A DNA stretch of 64,000 bases. Origin: Methylomonas rosea. GTDB lineage: Bacteria; Pseudomonadota; Gammaproteobacteria; Methylococcales; Methylomonadaceae. Below the pieces are notes generated by a model. That model searched no databases. It had not been told where the DNA came from and saw nothing but the letters and a program-made list of their open reading frames with translations. Both the position numbers and the translations under genes were made by a program. Positions 15,358-24,299 of the stretch are shown piece by piece. The DNA lies in the NCBI RefSeq assembly GCF_024505055.1, contig NZ_JANIBL010000005.1, positions 1-64,000 of the forward strand, given 5' to 3'. Positions within the stretch are counted from its first letter, which is position 1, and every line of letters begins with the position of its first letter.

Positions 15358-16050
15358 ATGGAACGACTATTTCGCGTGCTTGAAAAAATTAACAGCATCT
15401 TGTTATTGCTTGTCTTTGTTGGGGTAGGCATTCTCGTCGGTGGGGTATCGTTATTTAATAACGACCAGCTGCAAAATCGAGGAACTATAAAAGTTCCGTC
15501 TGGCGAATCGGCCTCCAGGGACAAAATACTTCTTCGCCTTGATCGGGTTCAAAACATTATCGGTGCAAATGCCCAAATGGTGTCGTTGACTGCTGAGAGA
15601 GAATCAGGAGGCTTTTCCTCAGGTGGCTACAACAGTTCTGAAACAAGGAATATCCTTTTTTTGATGGGTTCGGACAAAACGGCACGATGGTTGTTTCCTA
15701 AGCAAAGCAACGTAGTGCTGACTACTGAGCAATTACGAGAGGAATCAAAGGAAGCACGAGATAATCCCACTAGAGCATTATATTTCGAGTATGTAACCCT
15801 GGACACAAATGCAGACGGAAAGCTTTCGTCTAAAGACTTATCCAGCATCGGTGTTTCTAATCCTCAAGGTTTAGCATTTACTGAAGTGTTAACCGGAGTA
15901 TCTCGGGTGCTTTCACATCAGCTGCTTGATAGCCAGCGTCTTTCAGTCGTCTATCAGTCTGGAAACATAGTAAGGCACGCAATCATTTCTATCGTAACCA
16001 TGAAAATAGACAAAGACCAGGAGCTGATTCGTTTGCCGGATGAGCTTTGA
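15358..16050 (+). CDS. Membrane-anchored protein with an EF-hand-like loop, hypothetical
   Basis: 230 residues. One N-terminal membrane helix (about 12-34, ILLLLVFVGVGILVGGVSLF) anchors a periplasmic domain. At about 150-161 a loop DTNADGKLSSKD has the spacing of a single EF-hand or dockerin calcium loop. Other recurring pieces are SRDKILLRLD and TRNILFLMG...ARWLFP. I recognise the pattern of a conserved uncharacterised family but cannot name a function. It is more A/T-rich than mtoX and lies exactly between two inverted copies of a long repeat, which separate it from mtoX and from the SCO1-MauG gene. It may therefore be a later arrival rather than part of the methanethiol pathway. Confidence 0.75.
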   Translation: MERLFRVLEKINSILLLLVFVGVGILVGGVSLFNNDQLQNRGTIKVPSGESASRDKILLRLDRVQNIIGANAQMVSLTAERESGGFSSGGYNSSETRNILFLMGSDKTARWLFPKQSNVVLTTEQLREESKEARDNPTRALYFEYVTLDTNADGKLSSKDLSSIGVSNPQGLAFTEVLTGVSRVLSHQLLDSQRLSVVYQSGNIVRHAIISIVTMKIDKDQELIRLPDEL

Positions 16051-16162
16051 GCAAGTAGTGTCGATGAAGCGCAGCGGAGTTGAGGATAATCAAAGTCGTC
16101 TAACCCTCGATTCCGTTTTACTGCATCGAGGCTACTTCATTTACACGAAAATAAAGAGTCCT

Positions 16163-16503
16163 TCGAATTCAGGTTGGGTTTCCTCCCGTATGCCGCGCCG
16201 AGCACCGGAGCTTTTGAACGGACAAATCGGCAGGATAGCCGATTTGCATGCGCAGCACCCGAAGGGCGAGGTACATGGATGTACCGAGTGAGCAGCCCGA
16301 AGGGGGCGGTAGGGATGCATCGAGTTGCCGAAGGGGCAGGAAGCTCCTTTCGGCGACCCCGTTCAAAAGCGAGGAGCGCAGGATAAAAGCGGCATCCGGG
16401 TGTCTTTTCTTTTGGATACTTTTCTTTGGACAAGCAAAGAAAAGTATCGCGGTCGTCGGTCCGCGAACCGACATTAAATCAAGCCGTCGCAGCAGCGACA
16501 CCT
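16163..16503 (-). repeat. Long dispersed repeat, copy B (inverted relative to copy A)
   Basis: A 340-bp relative of copy A in opposite orientation. The core 16376-16472 is nearly identical to 14851-14947, and the start TTTCCTCCCGTATGCCGCGCCGA pairs with the end of copy A. The middle differs: it has an extra segment at about 16210-16330 with short hairpins such as GTACATGGATGTAC. No gene is called. Confidence 0.75.
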
Positions 16504-16526
16504 AATTCTAAATCTCCTCACCCCTG

Positions 16527-16546
16527 CCCTCTCCAGCAGGAGAGGG
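16527..16546. repeat. Short hairpin CCCTCTCC/GGAGAGGG
   Basis: An 8-bp perfect stem with the 4-base loop AGCA, of a widespread intergenic type. It lies about 45 bp before the SCO1-MauG start and has no T tract. Confidence 0.45.
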
Positions 16547-16590
16547 GGCAAGCCATCGAATTCGATGCGTGATCTGTTCAGAGTAAGCAC

Positions 16591-18501
16591 ATGAAACTCC
16601 TACTACTATTCGGCATACTATTAATTACCACTCACGCAAATGCCCAAGAGAATAAACCCTTAGCCCCCGGATACACAGAATTACCCTTTAAACCCGCAAA
16701 ACCCGGCTCCTACACCCTACCCATCATCACCCAAGCCGCCAACGGCGAAGTAATAACCAGCAACAACCAGCCCAAACAACTTCACATTTTGATGGGCGAC
16801 AAAATCGTCATACTCAGTTTCATCTACGCCGCCTGTAGCGACGTCAACGGCTGTCCGCTGGCTACCCAGGTGCTGCATAAAATCAGCCGGCAATTGCAAA
16901 AGCAGCCGGAATTGGCAGACAAACTCAGGTTATTAACGCTCAGCTTCAACCCCGCGCAAGACACGCCGGAAATGATGCGCCATTACGGCGAAGGCTTTAA
17001 AACCGGCAACTTCGACTGGCAGTTTCTGACCACCCGCGACGAAGCCGCTTTGCAGCCCATCCTCGATGGTTACCAGCAAAACGTACAAAAAGTCTACGAC
17101 GACAAAGGCCAGTTCACCGGTACGTTTTCGCATTTGCTGCGGGTGTATTTGATCGATAAAGACAAGAACGTCCGCAATATTTATAGCGTGGATTTCCTGC
17201 ATGCCGACACCTTGATCAACGATGTGCTTAACTTGCTGGCCGACGCCAAGCCGCAGGCCAAAGTACAAGCAGCCAACCCCGAAATGTTATTTCAACCCGG
17301 CGACAATAAACAAAATTACCAGCAAGCCGATTACCAAACCCGCTCCTTGGCGCTGGCGCAGCGGCGCGGCCAACCGGCTAATTTGCTGGCCTTGGCGCAA
17401 AAGCCTCCGCTGGGTTTGCCGAAGTTGCCGGTGCCCAAAGACAACCCGCTGACCCAAGCCAAAATCGCGTTGGGCCGCAAGTTGTTTTACGACCGGCGCT
17501 TGTCGCTGAACAACACGTTTTCCTGCGCGATTTGCCATATCCCGGAACAAGGTTTCAGCAATAACGAAATGACCACGGCGGTCGGGATCGAAGGGCGCAG
17601 TGTGCGCCGTAACAGCCCGTCCTTGTACAACGTCGGTTATGCGCAGTTGCTGTTTCACGACGGTCGAGAGAACAGCCTGGAACAACAAGCCTGGGGGCCG
17701 CTGCTGGCGCATAATGAAATGGCAAATCCGTCGATTGCTTATGTGGTGGACAAGCTAAAAGCCAGCGTCGATTATCGCGGACTGTTCGAAAAAGCCTTTA
17801 ACAAAGGGCCGACGATGGAAACCATAGGCCAGGCCTTGGCCAGTTATCAACGGACTCTGAATGCCGCCGATTCGCCGTTCGACCGTTGGTATTTCGGCAG
17901 ACAAAAAGGCGCGCTGAGTGAGCCCGCCCAACGCGGCTTTGCCTTATTTACCGGCAAAGCGGCTTGCAGCACTTGTCATAGCATCGGCGAAAAAACTGCT
18001 TTATTTACCGATCAAAAACGCCACAACACCGGCATTGGTTATACCGAGTCCATGCAAAGGTCTCCGGAAAAGCACAGAGTGCAAGTCGCGCCGGGCGTGT
18101 TCGTGGATGTGAATAGCGACAATTTGAAAGGTCTAAATACTGAGAAAGCCAACGACCTGGGCTATTACGAAATCAGTCAAAATCCCGCCGACCGCTGGGC
18201 CTACAAAACCCCGTCGCTGCGTAATGTCGCGCTCAGCGCGCCCTATATGCATAACGGCTCGTTGCCGACCTTGGCAGACGTAGTGAAGTTTTACAATCAG
18301 GGCGGCGCGGCCAATGAAAATTTATCGCCCTTGCTCAAACCGCTGGCTTTGTCTGACCGGGAAATCGCCGACCTGGTAGTGTTTTTGGAAGCGTTGAGCG
18401 GCGGTAACGTAAGCGCCTTGATTTCCGACGCCTTTGCCGCGCCGGTCGGCGATAGTGGAGCGATGGCGCGGCCCACGCCGGACCCTGGCAAGGGTAGGTA
18501 G
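16591..18501 (+). CDS. SCO1/SenC - MauG/di-haem cytochrome c peroxidase fusion protein
   Basis: 636 residues with a Sec signal peptide (1-18, THANAQ). Residues about 30-220 are a SCO1-type thioredoxin fold: FIYAACSDVNGCPLAT carries the copper-binding cysteines C82 and C88 as CX5C, two residues longer than the usual CX3C, followed by LSFNPAQDTPEMM. Residues about 275-605 are a MauG/CcpA di-haem domain with CAICH (C312, C315, H316) and CSTCH (C459, C462, H463) and the conserved LGRKLFYDRRLS, CHSIG and YMHNGSLPTL pieces. In Hyphomicrobium, mtoX is followed by separate SCO1 and MauG genes thought to supply copper and cofactor maturation. Here one periplasmic chain holds both, which supports a role in MtoX maturation. 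A terminator follows directly. Confidence 0.85.
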   Translation: MKLLLLFGILLITTHANAQENKPLAPGYTELPFKPAKPGSYTLPIITQAANGEVITSNNQPKQLHILMGDKIVILSFIYAACSDVNGCPLATQVLHKISRQLQKQPELADKLRLLTLSFNPAQDTPEMMRHYGEGFKTGNFDWQFLTTRDEAALQPILDGYQQNVQKVYDDKGQFTGTFSHLLRVYLIDKDKNVRNIYSVDFLHADTLINDVLNLLADAKPQAKVQAANPEMLFQPGDNKQNYQQADYQTRSLALAQRRGQPANLLALAQKPPLGLPKLPVPKDNPLTQAKIALGRKLFYDRRLSLNNTFSCAICHIPEQGFSNNEMTTAVGIEGRSVRRNSPSLYNVGYAQLLFHDGRENSLEQQAWGPLLAHNEMANPSIAYVVDKLKASVDYRGLFEKAFNKGPTMETIGQALASYQRTLNAADSPFDRWYFGRQKGALSEPAQRGFALFTGKAACSTCHSIGEKTALFTDQKRHNTGIGYTESMQRSPEKHRVQVAPGVFVDVNSDNLKGLNTEKANDLGYYEISQNPADRWAYKTPSLRNVALSAPYMHNGSLPTLADVVKFYNQGGAANENLSPLLKPLALSDREIADLVVFLEALSGGNVSALISDAFAAPVGDSGAMARPTPDPGKGR

Positions 18502-18502
18502 T

Positions 18503-18526
18503 AACTGGGATTGGCCGGTTTTTTTT
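18503..18526 (+). terminator. Rho-independent terminator after the SCO1-MauG gene
   Basis: AACTGG-GATTGG-CCGGTT gives a 6-bp stem with one G-T pair, followed by an unbroken run of T residues. It lies one base after the stop codon and its T tract runs into the Pho-box-like site of phoB. Confidence 0.55.
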
Positions 18527-18566
18527 GTCACAAAACGGTAATATAGCGCTGCTAAATTAGCGCTAT
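18525..18566 (+). promoter_or_regulatory. Pho-box-like PhoB site and promoter of phoB, plus leader palindrome
   Basis: TTGTCACAAAACGGTAAT (18525-18542) has two 7-bp half-sites, each 5 of 7 to CTGTCAT, with the canonical AAAA spacer. Ten bases further on is TAAATT (18553), the right distance for a PhoB-dependent -10 box. A perfect 8-bp inverted repeat, ATAGCGCT/AGCGCTAT (18543-18550 with 18559-18566), spans the -10 region. This fits autoregulation of phoBR. Confidence 0.5.
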
Positions 18567-18588
18567 CCTTGGACCCTTTAGACTAAAC

Positions 18589-19287
18589 ATGCTTATGTCG
18601 AACTTGAAAATCCTGGTCGTGGAAGACGAAGAAGCTATCAGGGAGATGCTGGTCATGGTGTTGGAGCAAGCCAACCTGACTGTGATCGCCGTTGGTAGCG
18701 CCGAGCAGGCAAGGGAGAGTCTGGCCGATAACATGGTGGATCTAATTATCCTGGACTGGATGCTGCCGGGCATTAGCGGTGTTGAGCTGGCTCGACGCCT
18801 GAAAAACGAGCCGGGTTATAAGGAATTGCCTATCATTTTGCTCACCGCGCGCGGCGAGGAAGAAGACAAGATTCGCGGTTTGGAAATTGGTGCCGACGAT
18901 TATGTAACCAAGCCTTTTTCGCCCAAGGAACTCATCGCCCGGATCAAGGCCGTGATGCGCCGTAGCGGTAAATTGTCGGAGTCCGGCCTGCTCAGCGTAG
19001 GCGACTTAACCCTGGACGCCGAGCAACACAAGCTGACTATTGCCGGCCGCAGTCTGGAAGTCAGTCCTACCGAGTTTAGATTGATGCAGTTTTTTATGAC
19101 CAATCCCGATAAGGTTTACAGCCGCACCCATTTGCTGGATCAGGTCTGGGGCCGTAGCGTGTATATCGAGGAACGTACTGTGGATGTGCATATTCGCCGC
19201 TTGCGCAAAATCCTGGCCGAATACGGTCGCGAGGAACTGATCCAGACCGTACGCGGATTCGGTTACCGCTTTTCGATGGCGCACTGA
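18589..19287 (+). CDS. phoB: Phosphate regulon response regulator PhoB
   Basis: 232 residues, OmpR/PhoB family. The receiver domain (1-120) has the acidic pocket VVEDEE, the phosphoacceptor aspartate in IILDWMLPG, the conserved threonine in LLTARGEE and lysine in TKPFSP. The C-terminal winged helix (about 130-230) has SPTEFRLMQFF, VWGRSVYIEERTVDVHIRRLRK and VRGFGYRFS, a close match to PhoB. Phosphorylated by PhoR, it binds Pho boxes. The ATG at 18589 and one two codons later are both usable. It is followed after 6 bp by phoR, so the pair is an operon. The phoD-glpQ pair 25 kb away has a matching site. Confidence 0.92.
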   Translation: MLMSNLKILVVEDEEAIREMLVMVLEQANLTVIAVGSAEQARESLADNMVDLIILDWMLPGISGVELARRLKNEPGYKELPIILLTARGEEEDKIRGLEIGADDYVTKPFSPKELIARIKAVMRRSGKLSESGLLSVGDLTLDAEQHKLTIAGRSLEVSPTEFRLMQFFMTNPDKVYSRTHLLDQVWGRSVYIEERTVDVHIRRLRKILAEYGREELIQTVRGFGYRFSMAH

Positions 19288-19293
19288 TTATTC

Positions 19294-20568
19294 ATGCAGC
19301 GTTGGCAGCGGGAAATAAATATCGCTATTGCTTTACTGATACCGGCTTTACTGCTGAGTTTTTTTGTTGGGCACTTCAGTCATTTTTTGTTGGCGATTAC
19401 GCTATTTCTGTATATCAGGCAGACCATCAGCGTAAATAAGCTGGAACGTTGGCTCAGTCAGGGCGGGATCGGCGAACGCCCCGATTTTAAAGGCATCTGG
19501 GGCGACATTTACTATCACCTGTATAAAATCCGTAAAAGTCAGAAACGCCGCAAGAAAAAGCTCGGCAAGATGTTGGAAAGCTTTCGCAAGTCCACCAGTG
19601 CCTTACCCGATGCGATTGTAGTGTTGGGCGCGTATGGCGAGATTGAGTGGAGCAATAAGGTTGCCCACGATTTTCTGGGGCTGAAACGGTCCGATAATGG
19701 TCAACGGATTCCTAATCTGGTGCGGCATCCGCTATTTATTCAGTATCTAAAAGATCAGGATTACCAAAACAAAATCTGCATTCCGTCGCCGATAAACGAA
19801 AACATGATTTTGCAAATCGGTATCTTCCCCTACGGGGCCGGATTGCGCCTGTTGATGGCTCAGGATGTGACCCATTTGAAGAATATCGAACGGATGCGTA
19901 CCGACTTTGTGGCCAATGTCTCGCACGAATTGCGCACGCCGATCACCGTATTACGCGGCTATCTGGAAACCCTGCAAGAACTGGATGACGGTTCCAGCCG
20001 CTATACCCGCTCGTTTCAAAACATGGCCGCGCAAACCGAACGCATGCAGGCATTGATAGACGATTTGCTGCTGCTGGCGCGTCTGGAAAGCAAAACCAAA
20101 AAATTCGAATGCGTCAATATTCCGGAGTTACTCGGGCAGGTTTGCCAGGAAAGCGATCTGCTGGAACGAGACGAGCGCCGGGTCGAGCTGGTTTTGGATA
20201 GCCGTGCCAATGTGCGTGGTGATATGGAAGAATTGCGCAGCGCCTTCAGCAATCTGTTGGTCAATGCGATGAAATACTCACAGCCCAGCTCGCCGGTTAA
20301 AGTGAGTTGGCGGGGTAAGCCCGACGGTAGCGTTTATTTTGAAGTGGAAGACTTTGGGGACGGGATCGCCAGCGTGGATATTCCCAGGATTACCGAGCGC
20401 TTTTACCGCGCGGAAGTTAAACGCAATCAAAAAGTCCCCGGCACCGGCTTGGGTTTGGCCATTGTCAAGCATGTGTTGGTCAGGCACGATGCTAAATTGG
20501 ATATTGAAAGCCAATTGGGTAAAGGCAGTAAATTCCGTTGCGTGTTTCCGCGGCAGCGGGTGTGTTGA
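19294..20568 (+). CDS. phoR: Phosphate regulon sensor histidine kinase PhoR
   Basis: 424 residues, inner membrane. Two close N-terminal helices (about 8-26 and 28-44) with almost no periplasmic loop are typical of PhoR, which senses phosphate through the transporter rather than directly. A charged linker with KKRKK-like residues, a PAS domain (about 95-190), the DHp helix with the phosphorylated histidine in VSHELRTPITVL, and a catalytic domain with NLLVNAMKYS (N box), EDFGDGI (G1) and GTGLGLAIVKH (G2) follow. It phosphorylates PhoB and is cotranscribed with it. It converges on the next gene with an 18-bp gap. Confidence 0.92.
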   Translation: MQRWQREINIAIALLIPALLLSFFVGHFSHFLLAITLFLYIRQTISVNKLERWLSQGGIGERPDFKGIWGDIYYHLYKIRKSQKRRKKKLGKMLESFRKSTSALPDAIVVLGAYGEIEWSNKVAHDFLGLKRSDNGQRIPNLVRHPLFIQYLKDQDYQNKICIPSPINENMILQIGIFPYGAGLRLLMAQDVTHLKNIERMRTDFVANVSHELRTPITVLRGYLETLQELDDGSSRYTRSFQNMAAQTERMQALIDDLLLLARLESKTKKFECVNIPELLGQVCQESDLLERDERRVELVLDSRANVRGDMEELRSAFSNLLVNAMKYSQPSSPVKVSWRGKPDGSVYFEVEDFGDGIASVDIPRITERFYRAEVKRNQKVPGTGLGLAIVKHVLVRHDAKLDIESQLGKGSKFRCVFPRQRVC

Positions 20569-20586
20569 GGTGCGGCGGGATCGTTG

Positions 20587-22782
20587 CTAAAGCGCGGTCG
20601 GCGGATTAGCGAATTGGAACGTTTGCGAGGCGGATTTTTTGGCGGCATCCATGGCCGCTTGTTTCAGCGCTTCGGTATTGTCGGCATCATAAGGGCAGAT
20701 GGCGATACCGATACGGCAATTGAGTTGGGCTGTGTCGTGTTCCAGCGCAAATGGTTCGGCGAGTTTTTCGATAATTAATTTAGCGATGCGCTCCACGCTG
20801 TCGATTTTTTCCAGCTCGGTGAGGATAATCGCAAATTCCGCACCATCCATTCGCGCTACCAGATCGGTTTCCCGGACATTTGCCAGCACCCGTTGCGCGG
20901 CTTCCTGCAAAATGCTGTCGCCTTGCGCATAACCGAAGCGCTCGTTAATCTCTTTGAAGTGCTCGATGTCCACCACCAGCAAGGCCAAAAACCAGCCGCC
21001 GCGCTGCGCTTTCTTAATGTCTTGCTCCAGTCTGTCGTAAAACAGGCGGCGGTTGCCAATACCGGTGAGCGGATCTAAATTAACCTGTTTCCACAGTTGT
21101 TCTTCACCGAGCTTGCGCTGGGTAATGTCGAAAAACAGGCCGATGCGCTTTAGCGGTATACCGTTGCTGTCGAAAATGGTGTTGATGTTGAGCTGCTCGA
21201 CATAGAGTTCGCCGTTTTTACGTCTATTCCAGATTTCGCCCTGCCACTTCCCTTTGGTATTGATGATTTGCCACATGGCTTGGAAAAAACTATCGTCATG
21301 CCGGCCAGAACCCAGAATCCGGGCGTTCTTGCCGATTATGTCTTCGGCGGAATAACCGGTAATGCGGCTGAATGCCGGGTTAATCGAGACGATAGTGGCA
21401 TCAGCTTCGGTGATCATCATCGCTTCGCTGCAATTTTGGTAAAACAACATGCCTAGTTGCCGATCTTCTTCGGCTAATTTGTATGCCGTGATGTCTTGCA
21501 GAATACCCGTCATGCGCGGGCCATTGCCGAGTTGGTGACAACCGGAGCCGCGAATCCAGCGGATTTCGCCGTCGATGCGGCGAATGCGGCATTCGAAATC
21601 CCAATTGCTGTGCGTGGTTAGGGCATGCTGGAAACCGGCATTAACCATGTCGCGATGCTCCGGTGCCACATGGCCGAGAAAAGTATGATATGTCCAGTGC
21701 GGTAGCAGATGGCTGTAGCCGAAGATTTGATCGTGTATGTCGGTGCGTTGCACCGAATAATCTTGTAAGTCCAGGTCCCAGGCGCCGGTATCGATGGTTT
21801 CCAATGCAAAACTCAAGCGGGCTTCGCTTTGTTTTAGAGCCTGGTTGATTTGTTGCTGATGGAATAAAGTCAGGGCCAGCGGTATGCCCACGCTAGCCAG
21901 GATGAACAGATAAAACCAGATATTTAACAGGCCGCTTTGCAGGTGTGCGGTGGCGAACGCGCCCAACTGATGCAGCAAACCCCACAGCGATTGAATGGCG
22001 GTCATAGTCACCAAAAGCAACACGCCGTGCCGGCCGAATCTGACCGCCGCCCAAACCACAAACAGGAAGGCCCAATAGGTTTGGCCGTAAACGCTCAGCA
22101 GGTTGGGAAACCAGCTTAAAAACACTGCTTGGCCGCTCAGAAAACTTGTTGCAATAAATGCCAGCGTTTCCAAAGCCCGTTTGGGGGCGAACCAGTCTTT
22201 CGGCCAGTTTCGCCAGATCAGAATTAAAGGCGTGACCAAGGCGATTCCCAATACATCGGCCATCCACCAGTGCAGCATACTGGGCAGCAGGGCGTCAGCA
22301 GGCAGATACTTGCTTAAAAACAAAGTCATGGGGCCGATCAGGGCGCTGAAGCAGGCGGCGATGATGCCTGTCAATGTCAGCCAGGCAAAATCCCGAGGAT
22401 GCCGCAGCGATAAAGAAAAGCCTGGGTTGCCGAGCAGCAGCCAAGCGCCAAGCCAGGATTCCAGGATATTACCGGTAGCGATGCTGGCGGAGATTAGCCA
22501 GGAGTCGCCGACCAGCATGCCGGCAAGAAAAGCGCCGATGAACACGCCCGGCCAATAGCGCTTGCCGCCCAATAGAAAGGTGGCCATCCCCAGACCGGCT
22601 GGAAACCAAACCAGCGTGACATTGCCGTTGTCGGAAAAAAAAGCCAATACCAGTTTGGCTAACATGGCGTAGAGCAGGGCTATACCGACTATTTTTAGTC
22701 CAACGATGTTGCGCGGAGTAAAGCCCATGAGGTTTTGGAATGTGTGCTTGTAAGGTGAAAAGTGTATATCAGTAGTCTGCAT
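20587..22782 (-). CDS. MASE1-PAS-PAS protein with degenerate GGDEF domain
   Basis: 731 residues, inner membrane. The N-terminal MASE1 domain (about 25-310) has some eight to ten membrane helices, including LVWFPAGLGMATFLLGGKRYWPGVFIG. Two PAS domains follow (about 318-435 and 440-560, the second with GEIWNRRKNGELY), then a GGDEF-type domain (about 565-725). The catalytic signature is DGAEF instead of GGDEF (20833-20847): the first glycine and the metal-binding third residue are changed. The inhibitory RxxD site is also not evident. The domain has the rest of the fold (LTGIGNRRLFYDRL) but probably makes no cyclic di-GMP; it could bind GTP, act as a receptor or pair with another cyclase. It has no operon partner. 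Confidence 0.87.
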   Translation of the reverse strand: MQTTDIHFSPYKHTFQNLMGFTPRNIVGLKIVGIALLYAMLAKLVLAFFSDNGNVTLVWFPAGLGMATFLLGGKRYWPGVFIGAFLAGMLVGDSWLISASIATGNILESWLGAWLLLGNPGFSLSLRHPRDFAWLTLTGIIAACFSALIGPMTLFLSKYLPADALLPSMLHWWMADVLGIALVTPLILIWRNWPKDWFAPKRALETLAFIATSFLSGQAVFLSWFPNLLSVYGQTYWAFLFVVWAAVRFGRHGVLLLVTMTAIQSLWGLLHQLGAFATAHLQSGLLNIWFYLFILASVGIPLALTLFHQQQINQALKQSEARLSFALETIDTGAWDLDLQDYSVQRTDIHDQIFGYSHLLPHWTYHTFLGHVAPEHRDMVNAGFQHALTTHSNWDFECRIRRIDGEIRWIRGSGCHQLGNGPRMTGILQDITAYKLAEEDRQLGMLFYQNCSEAMMITEADATIVSINPAFSRITGYSAEDIIGKNARILGSGRHDDSFFQAMWQIINTKGKWQGEIWNRRKNGELYVEQLNINTIFDSNGIPLKRIGLFFDITQRKLGEEQLWKQVNLDPLTGIGNRRLFYDRLEQDIKKAQRGGWFLALLVVDIEHFKEINERFGYAQGDSILQEAAQRVLANVRETDLVARMDGAEFAIILTELEKIDSVERIAKLIIEKLAEPFALEHDTAQLNCRIGIAICPYDADNTEALKQAAMDAAKKSASQTFQFANPPTAL

Positions 22783-22892
22783 TCTCCAGTTTTTCCCGCC
22801 GGTTTTAATGCGAAGCGGTCGAGAAAATCGCAGACAAGCAAGCGGATAACTCTATAATTGCCCGCATTTTTGAGCTAGACCGAGGAGAGGGG

Positions 22893-24299
22893 ATGATTTC
22901 CGAAACGGTTGTTGTGTTATCGCGGGCGCAGTTTGCGCTGCATGCGGTGCAATATTTTCTATTCGTACCGTTGACGCTGGGTTTGTCGTTATTGTTGGCG
23001 GGCTTGGAATCCTGGTTTGTCATCAGCGGGCAGGAGGTTTACCAGCGGCTGACGCAATTTTGGGGCAAGTTGTTTGCCATCGGTTTTGGCTTAAGCATGG
23101 CCTCTTCGCTGGCGATGGCCTGTCAATTCGGGGCCAACTGGTCGTATTTTTCGCATTATGTAGGCGATGTGTTCGCCATGCCTTTATTACTGGGTTTTGC
23201 CGGTTTGTTCATAGTCGCCAATGCGCTGGGCTGGTTTTTATTGGGTTGGCAGCGCTTGGGCAAAGGCGCGCATCTGGGCGTAACTTGGCTAATCGCTATA
23301 GGCTGTCACTTGAGTTTGTTCGGTTTTCTGCTGGCCAGCGGCTGGATGCAAAATCCAGTGGGTGCGGAATTAAATCCCCAAACGCTACGCCTGGAGTTGC
23401 TTGATTCGTCGCTGGTGCTGAGCAATCCGCTGGCCTGGGCGAAATTTGTACATAGCTTGCTGGCCAGTTATGTGGTGGCCGCCGGTTTTGTGTTGGCTAT
23501 CAGCGCTTACTATTTAATTAAGCAGCGCGAAACCGAGTTGGCGCAGTGTTCTTACCGCATCGCGGCCGCTTTTGGTTTGCTGACGGTGATTGTTATCATG
23601 GCGATAGGCGATACCAGTGTTTATGGCGCCGGTGCCATGCAGCATAACAAGCTGGCGGCAATTAACGGTCTACCCAGTGACGCGGCACTGGAACAAAATC
23701 GCCAGCGCATCGGCAATGGCGTAAAAGCGTATTCCCTGCTGCAAGAATTGCGCGATGACAAAAAGGAGCCGGAATTACTGGCGGCGTTTGCCGCCGCCAA
23801 AGTTGATTTGGGCTATGCCTTATTGCTGAAACGTTGGCGGGAGAGTGTGACCGACGCCAGCCCGGCGCAGATAGAACAAGCCGTGCGCGCCAGTTTGCCG
23901 GCTACCGCGCCCTTGTATTGGGGATATAGATTGATGATTGCGGCTGGCGCATTGCTGGCGCTGCTGTTTTTAGCGGCGAATGCCGTCAATATCCTCGGTT
24001 GGCGGCATGCCTGGTTATTTAAGGCCAGTTTTTATGCCTTACCGTTGCCGTGGTTGGCGAGCGCCAGCGGCTGGTTTATCTCGGAATTCGGCCGGCAACC
24101 TTGGCTGGTTGCCGATATGCTGCCCATCTGGCAAGGTGTGTCCACGTTGACTGTTGCCGATCTAGCAGTCAGTCTGGTGGCTTACGGTTTGGCGTATACC
24201 GGGCTGCTGGCTTTGGCTGTGATGTTAACTTTAAAATTTATCGAGCAGGGCAGCGCCGACGCGTTGCCGATTAACCAGGAGCCAAGTTATGTTGCTTGA
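22893..24299 (+). CDS. cydA: Cytochrome bd-type quinol oxidase subunit I (CIO type)
   Basis: 468 residues with about nine membrane helices. Conserved pieces are FALHAVQYFLFVPLTLGLS with the haem ligand H17, FVHSLLASYVVAAGF with the b558 histidine, and FGRQPW. The length and short quinol loop place it with the cyanide-insensitive (CIO) group. In the Q loop, MQHNKLAAIN keeps the lysine equivalent to E. coli K252, but the glutamate equivalent to E257 is asparagine. It reduces oxygen to water with quinol electrons at high affinity. A strong GAGGAGAGG site precedes the ATG; the stop overlaps cydB by 11 bp. Such oxidases also protect nitrogenase by respiration, which is an inference here. Confidence 0.92.
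   Translation: MISETVVVLSRAQFALHAVQYFLFVPLTLGLSLLLAGLESWFVISGQEVYQRLTQFWGKLFAIGFGLSMASSLAMACQFGANWSYFSHYVGDVFAMPLLLGFAGLFIVANALGWFLLGWQRLGKGAHLGVTWLIAIGCHLSLFGFLLASGWMQNPVGAELNPQTLRLELLDSSLVLSNPLAWAKFVHSLLASYVVAAGFVLAISAYYLIKQRETELAQCSYRIAAAFGLLTVIVIMAIGDTSVYGAGAMQHNKLAAINGLPSDAALEQNRQRIGNGVKAYSLLQELRDDKKEPELLAAFAAAKVDLGYALLLKRWRESVTDASPAQIEQAVRASLPATAPLYWGYRLMIAAGALLALLFLAANAVNILGWRHAWLFKASFYALPLPWLASASGWFISEFGRQPWLVADMLPIWQGVSTLTVADLAVSLVAYGLAYTGLLALAVMLTLKFIEQGSADALPINQEPSYVA

Noticed and set aside
22800-22892. FNR box before cydA
   Set aside because: No TTGAT-N4-ATCAA or close variant is present, although FNR control would be expected.
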